The notes: a model not told the origin generated them from the sequence alone. A DNA stretch of 64,000 nucleotides from Clostridiales bacterium UBA1390 (GCA_002305315.1 DBQQ01000003.1:6269-70268); one strand, 5' to 3'; positions 47,489 to 56,775 are shown, counted from the stretch's first letter. Translations and numbers: made by a program.

Positions 47489-47749
47489 TTAGCACTCAGA
47501 CTGGTGAATTTCGATGGTACCAGACATACCGGAAATATAATCACTTCCAAAAACTGCCTGGCCCAATTCATAGAGTCCACTGGCCGAGCCAAAATCCCCA
47601 TAGAACATCACTACATCGTCCCATGGCACATCCGCAAAATTAGATAGTTCCAGTTCTAAGGGAAGCTGCGCATACAGTTCTGCTGCTGCCGTTGTATCAT
47701 ACAGTTGAAAGGTCGCCGTATGTCCCTCGGAAGTGATACGGATAATCAT
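47489..47749 (-). CDS. Short cyclophilin-like fold protein, possibly truncated
   Basis: 86 residues: MIIRITSEGHTATFQLYDTTAAAELYAQLPLELELSNF and VMFYGDFGSASGLYELGQAVF match the small cyclophilin-like family, whose members are usually longer and often secreted. The middle section seems shortened and no signal peptide precedes it. Just upstream, 47756-47850 holds an orphan coding-like stretch (ITVEVTGEKIFNEWCEAVTDEKHG) without a start, probably another gene remnant. Confidence 0.6.
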   Translation of the reverse strand: MIIRITSEGHTATFQLYDTTAAAELYAQLPLELELSNFADVPWDDVVMFYGDFGSASGLYELGQAVFGSDYISGMSGTIEIHQSEC

Positions 47750-47995
47750 ATCCGATTGCCGTGTTTCTCATCGGTAACGGCCTCACACCACTCGTTGAAG
47801 ATTTTCTCGCCGGTAACCTCAACGGTAATATGAATTGCACATAAATACCGCCTTACGGATCCTGAAATTCACTCTTTATCCGTGTTTAGTATAGCATCTC
47901 TGACGATAAAATAGCAAATACTTATATTCAATATAAATCGATAGTTGAAACCTATCGCTTGTTTTGCTATACCAAAAAATAAGGAGGCGATTCTC

Positions 47996-48896
47996 ATGGA
48001 ACTTCGAGTTCTTCAGTATTTCCTTGCAGTGGCAAGAGAACAAAGTATTTCCGGCGCAGCCCAGACACTGCATTTATCCCAGCCCACCCTATCCACCCAA
48101 CTCAAAGCCATGGAAGAAGAACTGGGCAAACAACTCTTGATTCGAGGAACACCTGGTTCCCGAAAGGTTACTCTGACCGAAGAAGGGATGATTTTACGTA
48201 AACGTGCGGAAGAAATACTATCTCTGGTAAAGAGGACGGAAAACGAAATTACTCTCTCGGACCAGTCAATAGCCGGAGATGTTTACATCGGGGCGGGTGA
48301 ATCGGATGGCATCCGCTTACTTACGCGTGTTGCCCAAAAGGTGCAGTCAGAGTATCCGCATATTCATTTCCATATTTCCAGCGGAGGCGGAAAAGATGTT
48401 TTAGAAAGCCTGGATAAAGGCCTGATCGATTTTGGACTCCTTTTGCAGGCCGTGGATATTTCCAAATATGAGATACTTGAAATCCCAGGTAAAGAGCATT
48501 GGGAGGGTACTGATGCACATAAATTCTCCATTGGCGAAAAAGAAACAGATCGTTCCCGAAGATCTGTGGGACAAACCATTGATTATATCTCGCCAGGAGT
48601 CTTCCCGTTCACTGCTATCCTCCTGGCTGAAGCGAGATATCTCAGAACTCAATGTGGTAGCGACCTACAACCTTCTGTATAACGGATCTCTTATGGTAGA
48701 AGAGGTCATGGGATACGCTCTCTGTCTGGATCACATCATCAATACCACGGGAGACAGTAGGCTTTGTTTCCGCCCCTTTTCGCCGCAGCTGGAACTTGGT
48801 GTATCCCTAGTTTGGAAAAGATATCAAATGTTCTCCAAAGCTGCAGAAAAATATTTGAATTTCATACGCTCTCATTTGGAAGCATCCATGAACTGA
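47996..48896 (+). pseudogene. LysR-family transcriptional regulator with a frameshift
   Basis: An N-terminal winged HTH (VLQYFLAVAREQSISGAAQTLHLSQPTLSTQLKAMEEELG) and the first part of the effector domain run to about 48508. The frame then leaves the family and resumes in the next frame as VLMHINSPLAKKKQIVPEDLWDKPLIISRQES through to LNFIRSHLEASMN. One extra base in the run TGGGAGGGTACTG explains the break. AAGGAGG precedes the ATG. It could be a real pseudogene or an assembly error. Confidence 0.85.
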
Positions 48897-48990
48897 ATGA
48901 AGCGACTGTTTTTTCTCTCCAATGAGAATCTTCACAAATGAGAAACGGTATCAATCTAATATGAAATAGCCTTGTATCGGGGTTGCGTAA

Positions 48991-49016
48991 AACCGGTTCT
49001 TTGACCAGAACCGGTT
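48991..49016. terminator. Hairpin after the LysR gene
   Basis: A perfect 10-bp inverted repeat AACCGGTTCT/AGAACCGGTT with a 6-nt loop in the 279-nt gap before the nuclease-like gene. There is a short T tract on the minus strand but not on the plus strand, so the termination direction is unclear. Confidence 0.45.
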
Positions 49017-49175
49017 CCCCCCTCCTTAATGAATGATCAGTTTGATTATGTCTCTTATCCTCTCAGAAATGAGTTCGTATTGCAGCTTCTTTTTGCAATA
49101 TCCGTCCCCAGCGTATTCCATCTTTACAATTCGTATTCTTTGTGATATCATAAGACATACGAAAGGGGCGATCCT

Positions 49176-49958
49176 ATGGCCAAACTCTCATCTCACATTG
49201 CAAATATCATTTCTTCGTTCTACCACACGCTGCTCAAACTCCATGCCATTCCCGACTTCTGTCTCTCCCGCAAGAAGAATAAAAAGACGGGGAAGGTGTA
49301 TTTATACAAGCAGGAGTCTACCAGCAAAGGCCGAAAGCAAACCAAAATCAAGGCCTCCAAAGAAGCGCACTATCTTGAGTTGTACGCAAAGCGCCAGAAA
49401 CTGAAGGCGCGCCTGCGTGAACTCAAAGCGCAATATAAAAAGTTATCCTTCAAGGATCGCCGCGATGTACGCTATGCCCTTGCCTGCTTTCAGCATGCGC
49501 TGGATCTCGGCATCGGGAAAAATGTTGAGAAAAACACGTATCTCGACGGTACGACTCGCGACTCCAAGAGCGAGATCATCCTTTCCCTCCTGTTCGATCT
49601 GTTGGGTATAAAATATACGCACAATTATCCGTTGTTCGCGCAAGGACATTCCTATATGGTTGATTTCTATTTTCCAGATTCGCAGGATTTTCACGAACAT
49701 ATGGGCATGCTGGATGACGAGCAATACGCCCAGAATCAGAAACGCAAGCTGGAAGACTACGCAGCAGAAGGGATTCAGGAAAAGAAGAATCTTCTTATTA
49801 CGAAGGAGCATTTCGTGACGGATTCTCATGATCCCGAAAAGAAGCGCGCCTGCATCGACCTGCGCGAGATTGTGCTGCAGCTCATCTCCTTCGGAAAAGT
49901 CGCGCCACAGAGGGCGTTCCACCTTCTCTTTCCTGACAAACCCCTTCCGAAAATTTAA
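49176..49958 (+). CDS. PD-(D/E)XK/VSR-like nuclease-type protein
   Basis: 260 residues. A basic N-terminal half (Lys-rich, coiled) is followed by a nuclease-like half: DSKSEIILSLLFDLLGIKYTHNYPL (Glu), YMVDFYFPDSQDFHEHMGMLDD (Asp, then ExH) and KKNLLITKEHF. The E..D..E-H arrangement resembles phage and clostridial DUF559/VSR-type folds. No partner methylase is adjacent. The ~600 bp after its terminator are filled by a palindromic tandem repeat. Function is unknown. Confidence 0.7.
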   Translation: MAKLSSHIANIISSFYHTLLKLHAIPDFCLSRKKNKKTGKVYLYKQESTSKGRKQTKIKASKEAHYLELYAKRQKLKARLRELKAQYKKLSFKDRRDVRYALACFQHALDLGIGKNVEKNTYLDGTTRDSKSEIILSLLFDLLGIKYTHNYPLFAQGHSYMVDFYFPDSQDFHEHMGMLDDEQYAQNQKRKLEDYAAEGIQEKKNLLITKEHFVTDSHDPEKKRACIDLREIVLQLISFGKVAPQRAFHLLFPDKPLPKI

Positions 49959-49984
49959 AAAGGCGCCATGTCGGACGCCTTTTT
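49957..49984 (+). terminator. Rho-independent terminator
   Basis: AAAAAGGCG/CGCCTTTTT stem with a 10-nt loop, starting at the stop codon of the nuclease-like gene and ending in T5. Confidence 0.85.
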
Positions 49985-50008
49985 GTCGTGCCTGAAAATG
50001 AGGTAATT

Positions 50009-50547
50009 TGCGTACAAATCTTCTATTTTATACGCGGATGGGAAAATGGAGCCTTTTTCTTGCGTATAAAATGTAGTGCGGGGACAAAGACGTCCTCTGC
50101 TTTATACGCAAAGATGAAATTCTGAAGTGCGTTTTTGAAAATCTGCGTATAAAGTAGTTCTAAAAGAAACGAATTATACGCAACCCTGCAATTCTAAAGC
50201 GCATCTCCGCGGAATTGCGTATAATCAGTAATGCGGGGGACGGAGACACCCTCTGCTTTATACGCAAAGATGAGATTCTGAAGTGCGCTTTTGAGGATCT
50301 GCGTATAAAGTAATTCTAAAAGAAACGAATTATACGCAGCCCTGCAATTCTAAAGCGCATCTCCGCAGGATTGCGTATAATCAGTAATGTGGGGGACGGA
50401 GACGCCCTCCATTTTATACGCAAAGATGAGATTCTGAAGTACATACCTGTGGATCTGCGTATAAATTAGTTTTAAAAGGAACTGATGTTCTCAAAAATGT
50501 ACGCAATCCTGCGATTCTAAAGCATATCTCCACAAGATTGCGTATAA
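50009..50547. repeat. Tandem 156-bp repeat built of TTATACGC...GCGTATAA palindromic modules
   Basis: About seven modules alternate across this non-coding stretch. Each is ~40-53 nt, opens with TTTATACGCA and closes with TGCGTATAAA. Inside, ATTCTGAAGTGCG or ATTCTAAAGCGCA recurs. Two module types alternate, so the full unit repeats every 156 nt (starts at 50101, 50257 and 50413). The region lies between the convergent nuclease-like gene and bioY. Outer modules are more diverged than inner ones. Confidence 0.9.
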
Positions 50548-50586
50548 TTCTGTTCTATAGTGATTACTTCCTTATAATAAATCTCC

Positions 50587-51156
50587 TCATTTTGCATGTT
50601 GCAGTTTCAGAGCTGGTGATAACCGCCGAGCCAAAAGCAGTGCCAGACTGAGCTTAATCAGATCTGGAACGATAAATGGTATTACACACCATGCGAGAAC
50701 GGTAGCAAGTCCTATACTTCCATTCGCTTGTGTATAAACCAGCATATACCAGGCCGTTCCAAAGGAGTAGAGTACCACCATGCCTATTATCATAGCCAGC
50801 ATCTCTGTCCAGGTTTTTTTCCCTAAAAACCTGATCATCAACCAATATGTTAGGCCCATCAGTAGAAACCCAACAATATATCCGCCTGTACTTCCAAGTA
50901 AAATTCCTACCCCAGAAGTAAATTGAGCAAATACTGGCAATCCGATGGCTCCAAGCAATACATATACAAGGATCGATAGGGTCCCGCGTTTGCCTCCCAA
51001 CGCAGATAAAACAAAAAAGACGGCGAATGTTTGCATGGTGAACGGTACGGTCGTCGGAATACTGATCCAAGAGCATATTGCAATGAGTACAGCGCCAAAC
51101 GCCATATACACTAAATCGATTGTCCTAAACTTTTTACTTTCATGTACAGTATTCAT
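50587..51156 (-). CDS. bioY: BioY biotin transporter S-component
   Basis: About 189 residues, six membrane helices, with the family segments IPTTVPFTMQTFAVFFVLSALGG, LGAIGLPVFAQFTSGVGILLGSTGGYIVGF and FIVPDLIKLSLALLLARRL. It binds biotin and works with the shared ECF module or alone. ATG at 51156 has GGAGG upstream and lies directly after the DUF1284 stop. A BirA-type operator precedes the two-gene operon. Confidence 0.96.
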   Translation of the reverse strand: MNTVHESKKFRTIDLVYMAFGAVLIAICSWISIPTTVPFTMQTFAVFFVLSALGGKRGTLSILVYVLLGAIGLPVFAQFTSGVGILLGSTGGYIVGFLLMGLTYWLMIRFLGKKTWTEMLAMIIGMVVLYSFGTAWYMLVYTQANGSIGLATVLAWCVIPFIVPDLIKLSLALLLARRLSPALKLQHAK

Positions 51157-51157
51157 C

Positions 51158-51535
51158 TCAAACCTCCGTATTGCGACATAATTCTGCCCACTGACAATCT
51201 GCACAGATTCTCTGAAATGCATCGGTTTCAAAAATCTGTTTCCGTGCTCGATGGGCAAGCTTCTCCCAGGAAACAGTGTCCTCATATGTAATACCACAGA
51301 CACGAAGGACTGCGTTATCCATCGCCTTCACCTTTTCAAACGAAGTGCAGGCTTCATCTTCTCGATTTGGGCACATTTTGCATAGATCATCGCATCCTTC
51401 TCTTACCGTAATATATGTCTCAGGCTTACTTTTAAGTTTCGACACAACTGCTTTCATATGATCCGTGAATTCTTCGTTATACCCATGACCCGTAAACTTC
51501 TGAATACACAGGATATGGTGAGGTCTGATATTCAT
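51158..51535 (-). CDS. DUF1284 Cys-rich protein
   Basis: 125 residues. The family start RPHHILCIQKFTGHGYNEEF is clear. Cysteines cluster as CDDLCKMCPNREDEAC and CADCQWAELC, suggesting a zinc or Fe-S site. Function is unknown. It is the first gene of the BirA-controlled operon and ends 1 nt before bioY. Confidence 0.88.
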   Translation of the reverse strand: MNIRPHHILCIQKFTGHGYNEEFTDHMKAVVSKLKSKPETYITVREGCDDLCKMCPNREDEACTSFEKVKAMDNAVLRVCGITYEDTVSWEKLAHRARKQIFETDAFQRICADCQWAELCRNTEV

Positions 51536-51639
51536 TTTCTACTCGCTCCTATCTCACATTTTGAAGGAACAGCCTGCACGATCGCTTTGTACCTTCATGG
51601 CTCAATCTCTGTAATATAAAATCATTTTAAGCCACACCT

Positions 51640-51692
51640 ATTATATCACTCGGCCACTCGATTGTAAACATATTTTTTTATTTAGTTTACTA
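51640..51692 (-). promoter_or_regulatory. BirA-type operator and promoter of the DUF1284-bioY operon
   Basis: On the minus strand TTTACA (51668-51663), a 17-nt spacer and TATAAT (51645-51640) form a near-consensus promoter. A dyad TTGTAAAC-N15-GTTTACTA (51662-51692) overlaps its -35 and matches the known BirA operator pattern, implying repression when biotin is plentiful. Confidence 0.85.
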
Positions 51693-51798
51693 TTGTGCTG
51701 GTGAGAAGACAGACCCTGTCCCTGGCGAATCCTTTCTTGACTTTATTCAGCCGTCATATTATACTAACCCTATAGTAGTCGCATAGGGAGGCAATGTT

Positions 51799-52134
51799 AT
51801 GACAACACCAACAACCAAAAAAGAATTACCGGCTTGTCCCGTAGAAACCACATTGACTCTGATCGGAGATAAATGGAAAGTCTTAATTTTACGTGACCTG
51901 CTTCCCGGCCCCAAACGATTTGGAGAATTAAAAAAGTCGATCGGAACTGTGTCTCAAAAGGTATTGACCGCTCAACTTCGCGATATGGAACATAGCTGTC
52001 TTCTCACACGCACTGTGTATCCCGAAGTTCCGCCAAGAGTGGAATATTCCCTGACAGAATTAGGCAGGAGTTTGAAGCCTATATTGGATGCCATGTCCCA
52101 TTGGGGAGAAGAATATAAATCGCTGATGGAATGA
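51799..52134 (+). CDS. HxlR-family transcriptional regulator
   Basis: 111 residues. ACPVETTLTLIGDKWKVLILRDLLPGPKRFGELKKSIG and LTARTVYPEVPPRVEYSLTELG-like segments define the HxlR/MarR winged-helix family; the conserved N-terminal Cys (about residue 13) is present. GGGAGG precedes the ATG. Family members sense aldehydes, quinones or disulfide stress. Its target is unknown; it is divergent from the DUF1284-bioY operon. Confidence 0.93.
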   Translation: MTTPTTKKELPACPVETTLTLIGDKWKVLILRDLLPGPKRFGELKKSIGTVSQKVLTAQLRDMEHSCLLTRTVYPEVPPRVEYSLTELGRSLKPILDAMSHWGEEYKSLME

Positions 52135-52148
52135 TCCCAAATGCATGC

Positions 52149-52181
52149 AGCCTTGCAATCTCTATCGAGAACTGCAAGGCT
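52149..52181 (+). terminator. Terminator after the HxlR gene
   Basis: AGCCTTGCA/TGCAAGGCT stem with a ~15-nt loop, followed by GTTTTCT. It lies between convergent genes and may serve both. Confidence 0.65.
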
Positions 52182-52186
52182 GTTTT

Positions 52187-53128
52187 CTATGGCTGTAAAA
52201 TATCCATTTCCTGTAAATAACGAAAGATATGATCCTTCGCTTCTTCAAAGGCAGTCCCATGGAATCCATGACCTGCTCCTTCTATTACATAATACTCCGC
52301 TGATTCATACACCGCAGCGGCCTGTTTTGAATAGGAAGTCGGTACAATACCATCCCTGCTGCCATGCAAAAGCAGAACCCGATCCCGATAATTTCCAATC
52401 TCGCCATACACATCATAATCCCACATGTCTTCCACATAAGGTCTTCCTGCTGTGATCCACATAAACGAAAACTGGTTCGGCACTTCTTCCAGAGACTGAA
52501 ACATATCGTGAACCGCATCATGCACCAGAAACGCCGGATATAGCAGTACTAATCCCTCGACATCTTCTGTATGCCTGGCAGCCGTTATCGCAGAAACAAT
52601 GCCTCCCTGGCTGGTTCCAAACAGAACAATCTTTTCATGATCCACAAACTCCCATTCCTTGGCGGCTTCCAATACCGTTTCCAGATCTGAGACCTCTGTC
52701 GTGACAGACATTTCTGTTGTGCTTCCCTCGCTTCTGCTGCCTCCCCCGCCTCGAAAGTCAAAACAGTATGCCGCGATACCATGCTGGGCAAACTGTTCGG
52801 CATATTCCAGATTAGAATGATACGATCCCCCAAGACCGTGGGAACAGATCACAAGCGGTACTCTCGCATTATCTGTCTCTGGGATATACGCGATACCATA
52901 GATCCTCTGATTCTGATTGTACAGCTCGATTTCCTGCTGTCTATAGTCATAGGTTGGTAACTCCTCAAGGTTCATACTGTCCATCCCTTCTGTGCGCTGT
53001 GTTCCTGATGAATGCGCCGGCGACGATATAGAGGGCATGGGATCCTGCTCAGGCTGATACCCTGTAATCACCGCTACTGCAATCACAACGGCTGCCAGCG
53101 CCATGACAGCCCATCTTCCTCGTTTCAT
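52187..53128 (-). CDS. Membrane-anchored alpha/beta hydrolase
   Basis: 313 residues with an N-terminal membrane helix (about 6-24) and a Ser/Pro-rich spacer. The hydrolase core has the oxyanion CSHGLGGSYHSN, the nucleophile elbow FGTSQGGIVSA, the Asp in LLHGSRDGIVP and the His in GAGHGFHG. It probably acts on esters outside the cell. No operon partner is evident. Confidence 0.9.
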   Translation of the reverse strand: MKRGRWAVMALAAVVIAVAVITGYQPEQDPMPSISSPAHSSGTQRTEGMDSMNLEELPTYDYRQQEIELYNQNQRIYGIAYIPETDNARVPLVICSHGLGGSYHSNLEYAEQFAQHGIAAYCFDFRGGGGSRSEGSTTEMSVTTEVSDLETVLEAAKEWEFVDHEKIVLFGTSQGGIVSAITAARHTEDVEGLVLLYPAFLVHDAVHDMFQSLEEVPNQFSFMWITAGRPYVEDMWDYDVYGEIGNYRDRVLLLHGSRDGIVPTSYSKQAAAVYESAEYYVIEGAGHGFHGTAFEEAKDHIFRYLQEMDILQP

Positions 53129-53242
53129 CCTAAAGACCTCCTCTATCCGTGATACCTATTGATTGTATACTGCGATAGTAACTACCGGTCAAGTGATTTC
53201 AGAAATCTTTTTAATGAACCCAGATCGCCGCAGGAAAATCTC

Positions 53243-54367
53243 CTATGCCTTCTTCGTATCGAACCTGGTGACAATCATATGGATGATATAAGGAATCAAA
53301 ATCACAGGAATGGCCAGATAGGCAATGGCACTATAAGCCTGCTGTACAAGTGTCAGCAGACCAAACTGCGCGATACCAAAATCGATCAGACAGCATATAA
53401 TGGCTGTGATGACTTCTTTGCGCGATACCTGAAATCTTGTTTTTCTAACTGGCATTTCCCCGCACACGCGTTTTACCATAGCCGCTACCATATTGACCGC
53501 GGTTGACACGGCGCCTAAGATAATCAGGATCGAAATGAGTGGCGTCATAAAAGAAGAACCGACTCCATTTTGTACCATAAACAAGGTCGGAACACTCTGT
53601 CCCGCCGCATCCGGATGGGTATAGACCGTCATCAGCCCCAGAACAACCATCAGCATAATTAGTGAATTTATGATAAATCCAAGGCCCATGCTTTTCACCG
53701 CATCCTTGGGTTTCTCAAAGGACTTCGCGTGCTGAACAAATACGGCAATATTAGACAACTGAAATGTCCCATATAGGAAAGCAGAATACAAGGCGTCTCC
53801 CAGCGAAAAATCTGTCTCCACCATTTCGGATGCCGCCTCTGTGATGCCCGAAAAGTTCGAGATGATATTGGGGATATATACCACCAGGAGCCCTGCGATG
53901 ATGCAAACAGAAAGCACAGAGGAGACTTTACGTACCATGTCGGTTCCAAAAATCGCTACGACGAAAATAAAGACACCAATCAGGAGTGTACACACCAGAT
54001 ACGGCAGTCCCGTCAATTCACTCAGCGTGGCGCCTCCCGTTGCAAAGGCGACCGCAGGCGCCACACACATCACGCAAAGATATAATACCTCGAACAGGTT
54101 TGAAAACACAGGTGCGAATCGACCATAGAAGGCATTATTGTAAGAACGATAGTCATATACCTCATGTTTTCTTGCAAACCGCAGACTATAGGCAAAAAAT
54201 ACAGCATTGTACGCCATTGCGAGAATCGGCATAAAAAGACATCCTATACCGTATTGGACGAAATAACTGTAGATTTGCGCACCCGATGCAAATCCGCCTC
54301 CAAAGTGCGTCGTAAACCATACGAAGGATACCCCCAGAATAATCGCTCCTGTTTTATTTCTCTTCAT
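53243..54367 (-). CDS. YkvI-family membrane transporter
   Basis: 374 residues with about ten membrane helices. It starts IILGVSFVWFTTHFGGGFASGAQIYSYFV, with the glycine-rich first-helix break of APC-superfamily carriers, and resembles Bacillus YkvI. It overlaps the dehydrogenase gene by 14 nt and so lies in the T-box-controlled transcript. If the T-box reads tryptophan tRNA, as its specifier suggests, this could be a carrier for tryptophan or a derivative; that is inference. Confidence 0.82.
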   Translation of the reverse strand: MKRNKTGAIILGVSFVWFTTHFGGGFASGAQIYSYFVQYGIGCLFMPILAMAYNAVFFAYSLRFARKHEVYDYRSYNNAFYGRFAPVFSNLFEVLYLCVMCVAPAVAFATGGATLSELTGLPYLVCTLLIGVFIFVVAIFGTDMVRKVSSVLSVCIIAGLLVVYIPNIISNFSGITEAASEMVETDFSLGDALYSAFLYGTFQLSNIAVFVQHAKSFEKPKDAVKSMGLGFIINSLIMLMVVLGLMTVYTHPDAAGQSVPTLFMVQNGVGSSFMTPLISILIILGAVSTAVNMVAAMVKRVCGEMPVRKTRFQVSRKEVITAIICCLIDFGIAQFGLLTLVQQAYSAIAYLAIPVILIPYIIHMIVTRFDTKKA

Positions 54368-55463
54368 GATCTCGTCCCACCCTTTCTCTTAACCGTTTCA
54401 TTGCGTTCTCTAACATCGTTTTTGTCACTCGGTATGGATAATGCGCCACATCCGACATGGTTGGAATGCGTTCTATGCATTCTTCCCACTGATTTTGCGT
54501 TATCTCTATATCTTCTAGGGATGTGGGCAGCCCAATCGCCCGGTTAAGACGATATATCTTTTCAAACTCCTCTTCCTGTTGATCTACCAGAAGGGCTAAC
54601 AGAACCCCAAATCCGACAACCTCTCCATGAAGATGCCTTTCTTCGATCACCGGATAGGAAGTCATGGCATAAAAAATTGCATGAGCCAGTCCACTGTTGT
54701 AATCCGGTGTAAAATCCTTTGTCAAGAAGATGGAAGCAATCCCTGTCGTGACAATGATGGCTAGCACAACCTGTTCCACATCGTAGGTACAAAGCCCCTT
54801 CTTATGGTCTTCGTAAGCCTTCGGTCCATACTCCAGCAGCGGATCACAGCACATCTTGCTGACGGCTACTCCCAGTGCGGTAAAATGTTCCAGGCGTTCC
54901 TCCCGGGATGATATAGTCGCTTCATAATACTTAGCATACGTATCGCCAATCCCAGCCCACATATACTGGCTGGGCGCTTTTGCAATGATTTCCGTATCAA
55001 TGAAAGCATGCATTACCGGCCTGACAAAGAAATGTGGCTTCAGAAACGTACCGTCCTCATGATACATAATCGAAACAGAGGTACAGGCCGCACAATTGGA
55101 AGCAATCGTAGGAAAGGCAAAAACCGGTTTATCATCCGTGATACAAAGACACTTTACCGTATCCAGCGCCTTACCGCCCCCGACACCAAAAACCATGTCT
55201 GCCTGCTGATAAACGGGCATCTGACGAAGTTTTTCCACCGTTGCATAGGTACAGTTTTCGCCGTAAATCACCTGACCGATAATCTCCAGTCTGGTCTGTT
55301 TCACATATCTTGCAATCTTTTCATAGGCCGCTGCCAGCGCTTTCCGTCCTCCAATCACCAAGACTGTTCTGCCATACGACTCGCATACCGGACCGATCTT
55401 GTCATAAATTTGGTCCCCTATGGAATAGTTAGGAAGGTGTACCTCATAATTTTGCAGTTTCAT
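54354..55463 (-). CDS. Iron-containing alcohol dehydrogenase (glycerol dehydrogenase-like)
   Basis: 369 residues. NAD-binding GVGGGKALDTVK and metal ligands in AGIGDTYAKYYEA (Asp), SGLAHAIFYAM (His) and HLHGEVVGFG (His) place it with GldA-type dehydrogenases. ATG at 55463 has AAAGGAG at 8 nt. A T-box leader lies immediately upstream. The substrate is unlikely to be simply glycerol given that control; a tryptophan-derived aldehyde or alcohol is a possibility. Confidence 0.88.
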   Translation of the reverse strand: MKLQNYEVHLPNYSIGDQIYDKIGPVCESYGRTVLVIGGRKALAAAYEKIARYVKQTRLEIIGQVIYGENCTYATVEKLRQMPVYQQADMVFGVGGGKALDTVKCLCITDDKPVFAFPTIASNCAACTSVSIMYHEDGTFLKPHFFVRPVMHAFIDTEIIAKAPSQYMWAGIGDTYAKYYEATISSREERLEHFTALGVAVSKMCCDPLLEYGPKAYEDHKKGLCTYDVEQVVLAIIVTTGIASIFLTKDFTPDYNSGLAHAIFYAMTSYPVIEERHLHGEVVGFGVLLALLVDQQEEEFEKIYRLNRAIGLPTSLEDIEITQNQWEECIERIPTMSDVAHYPYRVTKTMLENAMKRLRERVGRDHEEK

Positions 55464-55499
55464 CGTAGTTCTCCTTTCATCGCTTCTATACGGGACAAC

Positions 55500-55772
55500 A
55501 AAAAAACCCTTGTCCCTCACAATATATGCAGGGACAAGAGTCATCCAATACTCCTGCGGTGCCACCCGGCTTGATACGCTACAACGCATCCTCTCATGCA
55601 TACTATCATATGCTTTCTTTGATAACGGAGTCTGTTCTCCGGCTCGTCTACTACTGTTTTCAACTCGCCCTCCAAAGCCCATTCACATCAGCCACATCCT
55701 ACCGCGCTCCCACCATCCGCGACTCTCTGAAACGTGTGTGCTGAGGCTACTTCCACTTCTTCACTGGTTTGT
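55500..55772 (-). ncRNA. T-box riboswitch leader, probable Trp specifier
   Basis: On the minus strand the T-box GGGTGGCACCGC (complement of 55557-55568) is followed by a terminator stem CTTGTCCCT/AGGGACAAG and T7. Stem I features include the AGAGAG bulge, GATGGTGGGAGCGC and the specifier-side sequence GAATGGGCTTTGGAG. By analogy with other T-boxes the codon after GAA is the specifier, here TGG (Trp). Uncharged tRNA would favour the antiterminator and expression of the dehydrogenase and YkvI genes. Confidence 0.85.
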
Positions 55773-55776
55773 TTTG

Positions 55777-55805
55777 ATTGTAGCACTCTCCGGATGAAAT
55801 GTCAA
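55777..55805 (-). promoter_or_regulatory. Promoter of the T-box operon
   Basis: TTGACA (55805-55800), a 17-nt spacer and TACAAT (55782-55777), near consensus, start expected about 55770. Confidence 0.8.
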
Positions 55806-55988
55806 TATTTTTGTCAAAAAAAGATTCCACATGTTTTTTTTCGATTTTTCACAAAAAACCAATCGCTATCCGAAGAAAGTAAAGGTTCCTCCTAGAATGC
55901 ATTCAAAATATGTGATATAATCATGACATATTCCATAGTCTTCGTACAGGAAACTATTTGATCTCTATTCTACGAAAGGACTCCCACT

Positions 55989-56765
55989 ATGAAACCCACA
56001 AACTTAGAAGCACTCCAACTCTCCTTCAAGACACAGGCCCCGCATTTCGATTCTACAAAGCTTCATTTTACAAAGCAGGAATACTTAGAGGATACGATTC
56101 GCAAAACTGCTCCTGAAAAAACCGATATCATCCTTGACGTCGCCGCTGGAACCTGCATATGCGGCCGTAGCCTTGCTCCCCATGCGGGTCATGTTGTCTG
56201 TCTGGATGCCACGCCTGCTATGTTGGAAGTCGGAAAACAGGAAAGCGAGAATCACGAGATCCGCAACATCACGTTTGTAAAAGGATATGCCGAAGATCTT
56301 CCTTTTCTGGATCGCTCGTTTGATATTGTGATATCCCGACTCGCCTTTCATCATTTTACGAATGTCGATTCCTGTTTTTCCGAAATGGCGCGTGTGCTGA
56401 AACCCGGCGGCAAGCTAATTATGATTGATATGACAATGAATGATGAATCCCTTCGAGACGAAGTCGATCGTATCGAACGCCTGCGGGATGCCTCCCATGT
56501 GCGCGATCTCACACTTTCCGAAATGCGTGATTTATATGTTCGAAACCAATTGACCCTGCCATATCAGGAACAAACAGATCTGGCGGTTTCCCTTGAATCC
56601 TGGATGGAACTAACAAAGACACCGGAAGCATCTCGTATAGAGATTCGTAAACTCATGAAAGATCATCTAAATAAAAAATATGCAACAGGATTTTCTCCTT
56701 ATCTTGTAGACAATGAAATATATTTTAACCAACATTGGGTCTTTAATCTTGGAAGGAAAGAATGA
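55989..56765 (+). CDS. Class I SAM-dependent methyltransferase (UbiE-like)
   Basis: 258 residues. Motif I DIILDVAAGTCICGRSLAPHAGHVVCLDATPAML, then KGYAEDLPFLDRSFDIVISRLAFHHF and MARVLKPGGKLIMIDM. The substrate is unknown. A TATAAT-like -10 lies about 70 nt upstream; AAAGGA precedes the ATG. It converges on the two-kinase gene with only 10 nt between the stops. Confidence 0.92.
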   Translation: MKPTNLEALQLSFKTQAPHFDSTKLHFTKQEYLEDTIRKTAPEKTDIILDVAAGTCICGRSLAPHAGHVVCLDATPAMLEVGKQESENHEIRNITFVKGYAEDLPFLDRSFDIVISRLAFHHFTNVDSCFSEMARVLKPGGKLIMIDMTMNDESLRDEVDRIERLRDASHVRDLTLSEMRDLYVRNQLTLPYQEQTDLAVSLESWMELTKTPEASRIEIRKLMKDHLNKKYATGFSPYLVDNEIYFNQHWVFNLGRKE

Positions 56766-56775
56766 GCAGTCCATC

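Noticed and set aside
55510..55797. Plus-strand frames in the region upstream of the dehydrogenase gene
   Set aside because: The region is explained by the T-box RNA on the other strand (T-box, terminator and stem I motifs).
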